From Balanoglossus misakiensis (taxonomy: Eukaryota; Hemichordata), in NCBI GenBank assembly GCA_040954595.2, contig CM082583.2, positions 9,982,001-10,046,000 of the forward strand: a stretch of 64,000 bases of DNA. The letters run 5' to 3'. The notes under the pieces were generated by a model that was given only the letters and a program-made list of their open reading frames with translations, was not told where the DNA came from and did no database searches. Below, in pieces: positions 25,058 to 38,659 of the stretch. Position 1 is the first letter of the stretch, and each line of letters starts with the position of its first letter. The translations under genes were made by a program, and so were the position numbers.

Positions 25058-28000
25058 GGCAGTGGAAAACAAGCCAGACTGTAGTGTTTATCTTGTTTAG
25101 ATCCATACTCAGGCTAGTATTGTTACACCTTCTAACAATACACCTAAAAGCACACTCTCCGTTGGGGATAATTCAGTAAATTTTGGTAGCCGGGGTGTGT
25201 GGCCCCACAGACTGAAAGTCTAAACGCTTCTCAACCAATCTTTTATGATGTATTCTAAATCTCAGCCTTTATGATTTCACGGGAATAAAGGGGGAAAGGG
25301 CCACACGTGATCCACTTCTAAACCATAGATCCCAAATTACCAGTACATGTACATTGTACCGACTTCAAGGTATTAGAAGCGGGCCTTGGGGGCACATACC
25401 CATTCTCTACCTATCTGCCTGTCTATCTGTCTCTCTCTCTCTCCACCCTCCATCTGTCTCTGTCTGTCTGCCCGTCTCCCCCTCCCCCCGCCCACCTCTC
25501 TCTGGTAGTTAGTGAACTCGTCACACAATTTCTTACCATTTTCCTTTTATGGTAGTGTTCAGTCCAGTCCAAGGCGACTGTGTCTGTTTCTGGCTTTAAA
25601 ATAGTAATTATATCATCGTATTTGTGGATGCCTTTCGGTTTCTTCTACGGGTATTTGTTTTAAAATCTACCACATTTGCGTTGGCGGTAGCTGAACGATG
25701 TGCATTCTTTCGCGTGAAAATATCCAGGTTCTTTCACACGAGGGTTGGACGACAGGCCAAGATCTGACCCATGTCAGCCTGTGCATTCTAGTTTGGGTTT
25801 ACAGTGTACCAATATCGTGTGCATAGCTGACATTCTTTAGAGTGCAACCACTTCTTAGTCGCTGGATGGTCTCTAAAGCGACACGGCCCACGCGTTGTCG
25901 AGAGTCAGTCATGCAAACAGGCCATTTTTTACGATCGTACATCTATAAGCTCGCCTCCGTGAGAACAGTTAATATGTTTTCGTTCGCAACTTGGCTTCCG
26001 GCCCAGTCATACTATTGACGCACTTACGTGATAGACTGATGTTAGCAGAGTAAAGCCAAATAACCCAAGGTATTGACAATGGATGTCCGCAAATATTGAA
26101 CTCTACCGATCCCTTTGTGAGGTCCATGCCCGACAGGAAAACGCTAATATGTGCAACGATGTATTGTAAATTAGACTAATTAAACAGATTATTAAAGAGT
26201 TTACGTTACTTGATAGTTAAAATTGTATAAATTGAGTGGGAAGCATATGCTCTGCACACCAGGACGAGATCTGCTGGACTCTGCTGATATCTGTGTGAGT
26301 ATTGCACAACAAAATACGATACATGTATTTTGTCTCTGGTATAATGTCTTTTATCCGTCTGTCTGACCCTCTCCCCGTCCCCCCTCTCTCTGTAGCGTAT
26401 CCAAGGGAAAATGGCGTTTTTGGTTGTAGGGGTGAGGTGGGGGTTACGATTTAAGTACTGTATGTGGAGAGATGAAGTGACTGCGACGCGGGGAGCGATG
26501 TGAGGGATGTGATGTAATGTCTGTATCAGGAGGGTCGAATGGAAAAGTTGTATTCTGTCTGCATTAGTGCGACTGGTTTGAATAGAGACCAGACGCGTCT
26601 GTTGCTATAATTGGAAGAGTTTCTCGGAAATGATTAAACCCAAGACAGCATCAGCCCAAAAAATCCACTTTCTGCTATTATTGGCTTAGACGAGTTTATT
26701 GTAAATGATTAATCCCCAGACAGTAAGGAATTAAAGATTCCACTGTCTGTAATTAAACCAGCGTTCGTTGCTCATTGTTTATTGTTACCTGGCTTGTCGG
26801 GGGCAACGACCAGTCAGTGGTGTTGCACAACACCCCCCCCCCCTTCTCCCCACACAAAGTGCAACCTATGTTCGCAAAAAGTACTCGATACACACCAGAT
26901 AGTTCTCCCCACGTGCAAAGGATACGGACAATTCCATTGAAGAATAATCATTCCAATTCTTTATTCAGTATACTTTGGGCTCACGACCGTACAAATGCAG
27001 AACAAACTATGTAATGTACAGGAGATGGGTACTAACGAAATTTAATTTAAATATAATTGTAATCTATCTAGAGTAACTTAACATCAATCTTGCCACCTGA
27101 CTTGTCGCATATACATTGTATATATTGGGTGGATATTTCCTCTCAGTACGTCTGAAGGAGCGATATGACCTCGTAACCCCATTGATTCTGGAACAAAAGA
27201 AGCCTGACCTCGTGGGAACTCTGGAATGTGCGGCAGTGCAGTGCGATGTTCCCTATAACTAAGATTGGAGAGAAGCTGACGTTTTGCCAGTCAGATTTTG
27301 TCATTTTGATTCTTTTTTCGGCGGCCTGCAGACTTGTATGTACCTGTCAGCTGTAAGAGACAAACCTCTACCGAACCATGTTTTGAATTGGCCCAGACAA
27401 CCAGTCTAAACGGCAAGGCCACATTAGGTAACCGCTTTAATAAGGCAGACTACGAGTAAACGATTGCCCTTCAACACCTTTCAGATAATTTCTGAATATT
27501 TTAGTGCTGATACATAAATATATCAAAAACCGAATTGAATTTTGTCTGTATTCATGCTCTGTGACCTTGTGTGGTCGAGAAGCGATGCATCCCGGGATGA
27601 TTGTTGCCTGCACAGTAGAGGCGTTTAGTAGAAATTTGTGATTAGGAAAATATTGTCTCGATTCTGGATTTTCAAATATTTTATACTGCTTGGCTATAAA
27701 ATGAAGAAAATCAGCTACGCACTCTGAAAACTGGATCCACGTGACAGACAATGGGAACTTAAGAGGAAAAATCTTATTTTTGTTTGCACGACACCCGCAC
27801 GTGATGGATAACAAGAGGGTCTGGAGCACAGAAAATGTTCAACTTTGGTATTTCGAAGACACACAATAACTGCCACTGCTAATTACACGATTTTTGTGTT
27901 CAGAGCGGGCGGTGACCGCGCGATCAGGGTGGTCGTAAATCTAAAAATACATTGGAAAGAAAACATTCTCCCGGTATCACCTTAAATCATCAGCAAGATC

Positions 28001-31000
28001 CCGGCGAGCGATTCACAGGGAATAAAAGACTCGGATAGTTGTGGGGGATTTAGGGACAATACCCAAACAAAGTATGTTACCAGTCGGCAAAGTTACTTTG
28101 TGGGCACGCCGCTTCCGATTTGAGACGCCTTCATTTTGTGCTGGTATTTCTGGGTTGTGGGGGGAAAATGCAAGTACACCTGGTTGTCTTGTACAAGTAC
28201 ACATAGCGCACCTGCTTTGGCTGTGGCGTATTACGTCATTAAACACGTGTGACTTACTATACGCCATCTTGGCAGCAACGTGAAACGCGGGATGAGTAAT
28301 TCACGGCGGTTTCTGCCCGTCTTATTCAGCAATTAAGTATAGCATTCAAACTGAGTGCCTTTTGTTGTGCTCGCGGCTGGAATGCGTAGTTCTTTATTTG
28401 CCGAAGGATATAAAAGGCAGGTACATCACCGTGGGCCCGGCCAAAGGAAGCAACTTTCGTCAACCCGAGCGCACAAGTCGATGCTATACCCGTGTCGCAA
28501 GCGACTTTGAATACGTGTTGAGAAGTTCACCAAGTTCGAACCCGGTAAGGTAAAGGACGGTTTATTTTCTTTTAATCAACGTAATATCATAGCATTTATC
28601 ATATCATAGTAATGTCATTCTAGTGCCATCGATATATTTTATCGCAGAAACTGGATTTGAGACAATTTATAGAGACCGCGTTTCCCGAGAGATTGCGGCA
28701 GTTTCTACTCCATTAGGACAAGGTCGCCCGACCGATACTACAGAATCACCGTCACGTGAACAATACATGAACTACTACGCCATTCTAATTCCAACAGTTT
28801 TACCCGTAAAACGGAAACAGGAAAACTTTCCATCATCCTACACATGTAATCAGACAAGAATATCATGACGTTTAATGCGCCACTCACGTAGTACACTTTT
28901 TATAAAGAAATGGGCGTAAATATTCCGTACGGAGCCACGAGGCGCATGCATCGTGCGTTACTGTTTGAAAACAATCTCTCTCTCTCCCCCCCCCCCCAAC
29001 CTTCTCCGGAATCCCGCTACCCTCCTCGCTCTCTCCCATTCCAAACATGGGGGTTGGAGTGTTCCAATTTCGCCGGTTTTCTGTAGCAGAAATATCGTCA
29101 TACGTAAGCTTGTACATCGTGCATCAATAAATTTAAATGCGGCTTTCTGTTGCTGGACAGACGTTGCACATGATTGGTGTATATGCTGTGAGTAACCGTC
29201 AGCCGCTATATCATTTTATGCCATTGTACTTAAAACTGTAAAATTTGTCAAAGAAATCGTCTTTTGTGTTGATGCATTGCGCAATCTACGCATGGCGGGA
29301 TGGGTGGATGGGAAAAAATCCGGCTGCTGAAAAGGAACGCGAATTTAGTTTTCTGCCCAACCCTAAAACACGCCCCGGTCGGTACGTCACTATGACGTCG
29401 TGACTGTGTGACGACGATGAGTCATGACATCAGCTCGAAGGGTTTTGTAACGTTCTCTGCTGGAGATCCACGGATAAATGGTGCACTTTGTGACGACATA
29501 AATGTTGAAATAGAGAGACTTCGTCAGAAATAGCGCCGCCACTGGCCATGTAGAAAAATGTCAGTTTAAAGGCTCATTAGCTGCCACTTATGGCGTGCTT
29601 CAGCCAACAACACATCAAAAAGACCGATTTGCACGGTCCCATCACATACGTCAGTGCACCTAATTGGATAAAATTGCATGAACGGAACACACACCTTTAA
29701 ACCTACCATCCCCAACTTTTCCATGAATTTGATGAAACGTAACGGCCTGCTTCTAGTTCACACGCTTCCAATGCTTACCCAACAAAATTCGAACAAGTTT
29801 GAAAGGTGACCTTGGAAGAACCGTTTTAATCGATCGTGGACATCGCACACTGAGAGGAAGTTGTTAATCAGTCCTTCACTGCCTCCGCCGTGCCGACGGT
29901 CTCTCTGTCGCTCTCTTCTTCTGTTTATGATCAATCGACCGTGAGTCCCCCATCTACCAACACACAATTTTGAAGATCCCCCTTCGATTCGCTAGAACCT
30001 CCCATGTCCACTATTCGTAGAGGACTCAATGTCGACCTACTTAGAGATGCAAGGTCATTCACCATGGTCATCTGACTTCGGACCTTGAACACCAAACTTT
30101 TGCCTTTGGCAATGGCAGCGCATTACAAACATAAACTTACTTTATACTCCTTCACTCGTCAACATGTCTGGTCAGCATGACTTTGAGTCAATCATGTGAC
30201 GCTTGGTGCGTTGATGCAGCGCCTACGTCATAATCTCCCTTTTTGTGATGACGCAGTTTGTCTCATTTTGGACTCGTGATTGCTACGATTTCTGGCGAAA
30301 TATGCAAACCGTGCTTTAGTCTGTTGCAAGCGAAATCTTTTTTTTTTTATGATGATTGGTGAAGTTTATGATATAACTGAACTTGGTGAAGTAGTCGAGA
30401 GGCAAGCCAAAAAATACCTTTTGCATGTGGGGAATATTTTATTTCATTCACGATCCCAAAGGAAAGGACCAACTTTAGAGAACATCTAACATGACAATGA
30501 AAAAATGTTTAAATTCCACTTCCATATTTCGGCTCTGTTCCTGGTGCAAAACAGCAGTCGCACGTGACCTACAGCGTTCTTTAGTACATTAAAATTCAGT
30601 ATTTTTTATAGTACGCACAGGATCAGCTGACAAGCTCGTGATGAACTGCATTAAAACGTTCTGGTTTTGGCAAAATGCCAATTCATGTGCCTTATTTACC
30701 AACAAGTTTACTTGGTTCTCTACGTCGATTTTTTGACACTACACCAAACATTCGGTTTTCAAGCAGTGACGACATTTTTCCGACAAATACTTAAATAAGA
30801 AAAAGTATCAATTGAAAAAGAAAGGAAAAGTTATAATCGACTTGGAATTTACGAAAGAAAAAAATCTGTAGCAAAGTGTGCCAGTGCCCACACACACACA
30901 TATATAAGTTCATTTCATCGTTTGACTTTCCACCGCCAGACGACCCACAGTTGATTTAGTTTTCAATAAATATACATGACCGTCGTTCTGGCGTCTTTCC

Positions 31001-33154
31001 TCCGAAGCGCGAGACTTGTCGCGCCGTTTGGCGTAAAAGATGACCGAGAATAGCCCGACATGCCGTCGTATAGATTCTATCACGGCTCATTAGTGCATAG
31101 CTATCGTTCGGTGTTTATGTTTTACCCACGTAAATATTTAGCCGTGTCAATGTATCGCGGGGGTGAAATGAGAATTTTTTTCGCGCCTCTTCTTCCCCAA
31201 CGGAACTTTGCGACTCCGTGATAGAAATAATGACTGATGACCCACATTCATGGCAGATACATCTACATATTAAATTGCCAGAAGTGTATTGTATTTTTTT
31301 TATGAATACATGTACTCCAAAGCATAAGGAAATTATTGAACCAGTGATGTGAATAGACATATAGTCGTTGTTGCTGTTGTTGAAACTCTTACGCCAATAA
31401 ACGTATAGGTAAATGCACAGTTATTAAAAACAGGTGGACAGGACGTTTCGGTTGTTATGCTGCCATATGGTCCTTGGAAAAGAATTCACCTTCACTTACA
31501 TTCACATGCGACCATTAACGTCAGATTATCGCGACTCCGTACGAGATTTACGTGGGTTTATCATGACTTTTCGCGACGCGCCGAACAGTTACTGATGGTG
31601 TTGTTTGCAAACATAGGCGGGTTTAACAGACACAGCTCCCGGAAGTGCGGACGCGTGTCTACACTTTACCAAAGTTCACCATGTATGTCAGTTTACAACG
31701 CCTTGTGAAACCCACGGCATGTTAAACGTAATCGTAAAATTTGATTTATACGCTAGCCGCTCAGCCTTGAATCTCTGCGGGCGGTAAAAATATTAGCCAT
31801 TAAAAACCCAAACATCTCAGAAAGGAGTCTGTGGCTTACACGAGGGGGGTACCCAAAACACGATTTATGTTTTAATTGTGAATTGGTGCGGTCAGTATAA
31901 GTAGCGGCGGGGCGACAAAATTTCCACATTCAAGTTACAGGATTCCTGTCATGACAGAGTCATCAAGAAAATGCCATTTCTCCAGAACTTAGTCGAAAGA
32001 TGGTCACCCGTATTTTAATAAATAATAACAAAACAACAGATTACTGTAGGCACTAAACTGTGTGCCTAGGACAATAAGTTGTCCATGGCTGTACCCAGAC
32101 ACAACATAAGTTGTCCCACTTTTTGAAACAATCTGGTATAACAAACAGACCCAACTAGTCGACTTATAGCAGGTGCCGACGTGACGTCAGTACAGAACGG
32201 GGTCGTCCATTGTTGAACATTTCGATGTTCATGGAGATGGTCTTTGTGGTATGTCGCGTCAGCTGGTGTCAGCTCAGGGGACACCTGTTTGACTGAAATG
32301 TCGAAGAAGACAGCGTGCTATGACCCTTCTACTATGTAATCTCTTGGGGGAAGGCGTTGGTGTTTTATCTATGAGACAACATGTGACACCGAACGCCGTT
32401 TCACATTTCAAGCGAGACACAAGGTGAAAGAAAGTGTGGTAACTGGTACAGGTGAACCCGACGCCATCTTGCATTTACGCGCATGCTTACTCCATCGGGG
32501 TCGAGAGATGGCGTCCTTGTGTTGTTACATTTTTAGATGGGGGCGGACACAGTAGGAAAAAAACTGTCTATGGTTTAGGTGACATATAAAAGTCAATGAG
32601 GTAAAATCTATATAAAAGACAAGGAAAACTGAATTCAAAACCGACTACTTTCCGACATTTGAAGAATATCATTTTGTCTATTCCCTTATCAGGCACGCAT
32701 TGTCTGGTGGGTAGCTCCCCGATTGTTTGCTCTTGTCAGATGTGAGACACGTTTGTGTCACATGTCACGATGTGCATGCGCTTTCACAAAAGGCTTTCGG
32801 ATGTCCATGAGACAAGAGTTTTCCCCCCGATCAATAATTTTCAAGCTCATGTCTTTGAAGTCTCACTACGCATATTTGCAGACATGTGTACTTTTGATCT
32901 TGTAGTCTGCTACCATTCAATTGTATCACCGATTGTTTCGAAGAGTCGTGTTTAAACCGGAAACTAAAGTGCGAAAAATGCGACAAGTTGACCTAAAATT
33001 CCCCCCTCGTCATGTCTTGTCGGTGATAGTAGTCTGGGTAAAGGTCATTCAAACTCGCATACATTATAGGCCAGACGTTGATTGGCTATTTATCGGGTCC
33101 ATCTTATGAAAGATGCCGATATAAAATTGATCATGTGTTCCTCTTCTTTTTCAG

Positions 33155-36100
33155 ATGTTGCCCAGAAATCGACAGACAAACATGAAAGCCGTTTCTTCCT
33201 CCGGGTGCTGCCTGGCCATGTTGCTGGTGATCATCGCCGCAAATTGTACGCTTGGACAAGGTAAATATTTCTTTTGGGTACAATTTCTGTTTTTGGACCA
33301 TTTTCACGTTCCTGTACATGGAGATGGAGATATTCCATTCTGCTTTTCCGTTTTCTCTTCGTTATCTGTGATGTTATTTTAGCAAATTGGCGTGCCTAAT
33401 TGTCACTTTAAGTGACGCTCTTGCTCAAAAAAGCGTGACGGTCGGTCGATAAAAGTAAAGTCTTCGATTCTTCGAGTTCGGTGAAAGTGGGTCAATTGAC
33501 CGGTTCACTTTGCCACAGACAGCGGAAAGTGAATGGAGGTACAATTTCCTTTCAAAGTAAGACCTCGGAATCCACCGCTCGTATAAATTGTTGCAGTGTT
33601 GTAGTTGTGTTTTAACGATGAAACCGTTCTCATGTCATGTCCTGCCCGACACTGTATATTCATGCTACGTTGTAAAAAAATCGCCATATAAATTTCGGTT
33701 GCTTTCTTTAATGGAAGACCCCAAATAAGAAACAGGTTGTCGCTTCAAAGCTTTTCAGAAAACGTAAAAATTGAAAATCGGACTTGTACAAAAAAATCTC
33801 CCAGTGTGGCCACCTATATACCGTTGAATTGTTTCATGTACCTGATGGGCCACATCAATATTCTCATTTGTCAACCTGTCGCGCTTTCTACTGTTTTAAT
33901 TCCAGAAATCGCATCGGCGAGTTCACATAAATGGGGACAGCTTCTGGCCTAGTAGTAACCTTAGCAATTTCGTTTCACAACAAGATTAGACCCCTCTACA
34001 AAGTAAATTGATTTGACGTCACAGCCGCTAGCGCTGAAGTTCAAGTGGTGTAGACACTCAGACTATTGTGTTGACTCTCTTTGAGGGTTTAAAGCAGTTA
34101 TTGTCCGTATTGTTACTCAACCCTTCACGTTAACTTTCGCTTGAATGTCCAACTCCCTCCTTTCTCTAAGACTTGGTGTCGACCTTTACAAAAATCAATA
34201 TTTTTTGTTCCAGTGATCTTGGTCTTTCACAAGGACATTTACCATTGTTTCTTGTTTAGACTTCTTACTTTCTATTTCTGTATTTCCGCTGAGAATGAGC
34301 TTTTTTCCGGCTCTTTTGTAACGCGGGCAAGGATTTTCGAGGTTACAAATGGAACACTCGAAAAGACATTCGAAACTTTGTATACTATCGGCCGCCAGTT
34401 GTATGTGTTGTATGTGGTAGGACACAACCGCATTTACACGGCAATTAAAGGTGGGAAAAAGTCTTCACGTTACCAAGGTTGAAACAAAGGGCCGATGGAA
34501 AGGACAATTTACTCTGGAACACAGCCCAGCGGCGTTTTGGTACATCGAGGAGATCGGTTGATTATTTAATAAAGCCGACGCATCGAACAGTGGTATAGGT
34601 GACATATTTCACACACAGCCCGGGATTGTTACGGCGAGCTTCCCGTGCCGCCCAGACTCAGCTAAAGTTTCCTATAAACAACTCCAGTGGGTCATAAATC
34701 AAAAATGGAAAATAAAAACGTCATCTAAGTTTTCCTCCCATGGTGCAACTCCCGTTTCAACCCGAAGCTGCGTAGTATTTAGGTTGAGAATGATTTGGCC
34801 AGCTTCACAGACGGTCGTCCGTAACAGACGAGTTTTTGGGTTTTAACTGTAAACCAGCCACTTTTCGACGTTTATTGCTGAATAGAGAATGTAAAGGGAT
34901 GTGGGTTGTCTAACTTTGTCGTTTTAACGACGTGGTCTAATTTACGTGCGTGTTTTTGAAGAGTTATGGAAATTGATGTGTACACCAATAAAATACTCGT
35001 GACTATCACCGGTTTACCCAAGACGTGAACTCAGCGGGGGTGTCAGCAAGTCACAATTTTATGATCTGAACTGAAACTGAACCACAATGTGACGTCAATT
35101 TCGTGATGGTAATTATTCTTATCAAATGAGAACAAACCGCCCTATCAAAATGAAGGGTGGGAATATCTGATTGGTTCACGTACACGAACGACCCAGTCCC
35201 GCCAAAAATAACAAACCAAGTCTCGGTATTTTGTTGATATGCTGCTGTCGGTTTTCAACATCAGTTATGTTTTAACCGGTCGACCTCATTCTCTATCGTA
35301 AGACGTCTGCCAAATCCGATACCAAAATCGGTGTCGTCTACTTGACATCTGCTCGAAACGGTTATTTACAGTTGGTGTCTGCGACTGGTTGGTAAATGGG
35401 TCTGGTAAACTCTGCCTGACTTTTGCTCATCTCCTTGGCGTATACACACTGTCACCTTCGGTGAAACTGTGGGGTCATTCGGAGTGTCTTTAAAGCGGAA
35501 TTTCAGGGGTCACTGGGGGGGGGGAGAAATATATAGTGTCTGATGACTCCTTGAAAGGTTTACTCTAAGACGACGTGACCTCCGATCCACTGCCCTCGAT
35601 GGTAGAGGCAATCTTGGGCGAAAGGCGAAAGTTTAGTTGTCGGCGGGGTCGGAGATAGTTCACACCATGGCGCGATTGGCTTCTCCGCTCAAATCACTCG
35701 ACAGCGAAAGAGCTTTGTTTTTCGTTCGGATTTGGTTTTTCGATTTCACTTGCATTTCATAGACGGTGCCAATTCTAAAATTTCCATCTTTTTTTGCAAA
35801 GTGACATTATATACGTGACCGGCCGACCCCAATTTTCTCCGGCCCACCCCGATTATGATATATGAAAACTCCCTTACCCACTGGAGAACTGTCTGGTCAG
35901 TGCAAACAGAAAAGGGAATGTCCACAAAGCCGGTGAACTCTTATGAACTTTGGGCAAGACAGTCATAGTACGTCTGAGCCGCGAAACACCCGCTAAGAGC
36001 TGACCCAGACTGGAGCGCAAAAAAACAACGCCTGTCGGACACATGCTCCGGGCTCTGTATAGAGTGGGTCGACAGATAAGATAAGTCGGTTACCGAACTC

Positions 36101-38625
36101 TATCAGCCAGATTCAATTTGCTGGATTGTTGCCAAGACAACCAGACAGCATAAAGCTGCGCCCAGGAATACTCGTCTGTAAAGGGCCGCGTTCCGTGGGT
36201 ATGATACACGTGTCGGATTTCATTTTTATTGTATGAAATGTCCTTAAGTATGTCTAGTACAAATTACATGAATTAGCTTCAATACGCATGCAAATGGTCA
36301 CGTCCCTATAACGTTGATATCGGTGCCAAATGAAAGTGGTGCTGCATGTTTATCTATCTGCAGCTTGATTTTTTTTTTCAAAACCATTTTTGTCATCAAC
36401 CTAAAAGATAACTTGGGAGTACCACAATCTTAATATCGAAACTTGTTTTGATTATCTAATCAATGACATTCACGTGAACCCGCAAATGTTGATATTTATT
36501 CATAATCATTCTAATTTCTAGATTTGATGTCGCTTTCTGAGAGTTAAATGAATCATTCGAAAAATTACGTGAAAATAGATTCGGTGCAGTCTCCGTGTTT
36601 ACAATGAAGAAGGTGGGACTGTATGTGGGAATAGGGACAGGTTTATTTAGTCTATCCGGTGCATGTCAATGACTCTACCAAATTCCAAGCGGCAGGTTTC
36701 GGTGGCGTACTACTGACAGTGTCGTGCGGCGAAAGTTGACGGGGCAGACACCGTGACCCTGTACCCGGCGGCTGCGGCCTTGTGTTGCTGCTGATATATC
36801 CGGTAAAGCATGCGGCCGTCTCAAAGACCCGCTCGGGGTCGTCTGTGACGGTTTGCGATATCCCTGTCCAGGTTTCGAAAACGCATGCGTGTTGGTTATG
36901 GGGACTCTGGAAATTTGCTTATGTTTTCCAAGGGTTTGGCGGCAAGAAAAATTATCTAGAGAGAGCGGGGGAAGGTACCGATGAAAACTTGCTTGGTGAT
37001 CTTCCTGGTAAAGATTTGACAACTGTTTCGAGTGACGGTCTATGGTTTGACAAGAAAATTACCTAGCGTGATTTCTGTTTGTGTCTACGGTCATAGAAAA
37101 TTTTAGTTTAGGAATATTGTACATTTCTTAAACTAAGCACTTCTGGTATTTATAAGGAACTGAAACCCTCAGACTGTTCGGCGTGTGATTTTTGTTTCTG
37201 GCGCATTAGTACAGTCACCCAAGGCGAGTTGATGGAGGCATGCCACCCAGAAAGAGACAAACGTGATTTTTTATGTGCTGTGGGCAGCTTTACCCCATTG
37301 ATAGAGAAATTGGGTCACTTTATCAATGACATTGAGGATCGGGACCAACGGGGAAGTTGTGTTTTGCGCCAAGTGTGGGTGTCGGTACCGCTTTAAACAC
37401 GTTTTCAGATATGTTTACAGGCTGTTTTCTGATAAAAGTATCATGTGCACTTCCGAAATTTATTTTTTTCCGACCGTCATATTGATATTTTTGTAGAGCC
37501 TAGAGTTTGATATTATGCCAACATAGTTATCGCTTCGTGCGGCACATCAAACAGATGCGCTTTTGTAAATGGTTGTGGGCTGCGTGAAAGACCAGTCCTG
37601 CGTTCTGTCACCTTTGCGCGAAAAAAGGGTCAGACCGGGGCGCGTGTCTGGGAGACTAAATTGATATACGCCGTATGGGAGACTCAAGCAGTTACGAAGG
37701 TCAACCGCCGAACTCAAAAACATCCGTCGGCAATAATTATACCGACACAGGCAACGCGCCGATACGTCAATGCATCATGTGACCACCGAGTTCCCCGTAT
37801 CGTCCCCCCTCGGGGTGTGATTACGAGTTCCGGCCAACGTAAACCGTGTAAGACTATACGCATGTTTTGTGTTGGCCGCATTTTAAGTAAGTCGACGACA
37901 AACTCATTAGTCAGATGCATATATAAAGACGCGATCGGGTCGATCGTTATATTTGTATTTCATATTCGCGTGTGCCGCAGTCGCACTGTAAGCAACTTTA
38001 CTTACGTTATACCAAAAGCCACTTCGAAATATTTCCTGTTCGTGTTGACGAGACAAAACTTTGGAAAGCGTCCGTTTCTTTCATTGAAGCATCTTACGTC
38101 TCGAAATCCGGAATCGAAGTTTTAATAACCTTTTTACACCTCGATAGTGATGTCGATTTCAACTGTCTTCTTCACCATCGTATTGTCTACGAGGTTTTTC
38201 ACGGGAAGTCAAGGTACGTATTTGATGACTGTGCGCGCGCGTGATCAATTCTGCGCAACTTCGCGCGTTCAAATTATTTGATTTCATCCAGTTTTTCTTC
38301 GTGTTGTGGCCCCACCGCAACGAAAACCAGCATTTAAAGCTTTAGGCCTATACACTGGAATTATTTTACGCGTTTTCCAGAAACTAGAGGTACCCCCGAC
38401 TGTAGACCGTTTGCTCACTTCAAAGTTTGAGGGAATTGTTTGCGTTGCGTAAGACCAGTAGGCGAGGTTGATATTCGCAACAGTAGGGCGCACGGGAGAG
38501 GGGAGACAGACAGATCGAGAGAGAGACAGACCTATTAGAAAGAGGGGCAGAGAGATAGAGAGAGACAGAGAGAGCTATAGAGAGAGGGGCGCGTGAGAGA
38601 AAGGGAGACCGAGAGACATGGCTAT

Positions 38626-38659
<34 letters not shown>

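Larger units (their letters stand above)
22508..33154. other. 10.6-kb stretch without a recognised gene
   Basis: The first ~1.3 kb is probably 3' UTR of the channel. The rest holds only short frames with no homology that I recognise, pyrimidine-rich simple sequence (around 25420-25500), and a perfect tandem duplication of a 38-bp unit at 24982-25057. The AG-like sequence just before 33155 hints that an untranslated first exon of the follistatin gene lies somewhere in this interval. Confidence 0.6.

Noticed and set aside
27437-27829. A 130-codon reverse-strand frame in the gene-free interval
   Set aside because: Its composition is that of AT-rich non-coding DNA, and it has no known motif.
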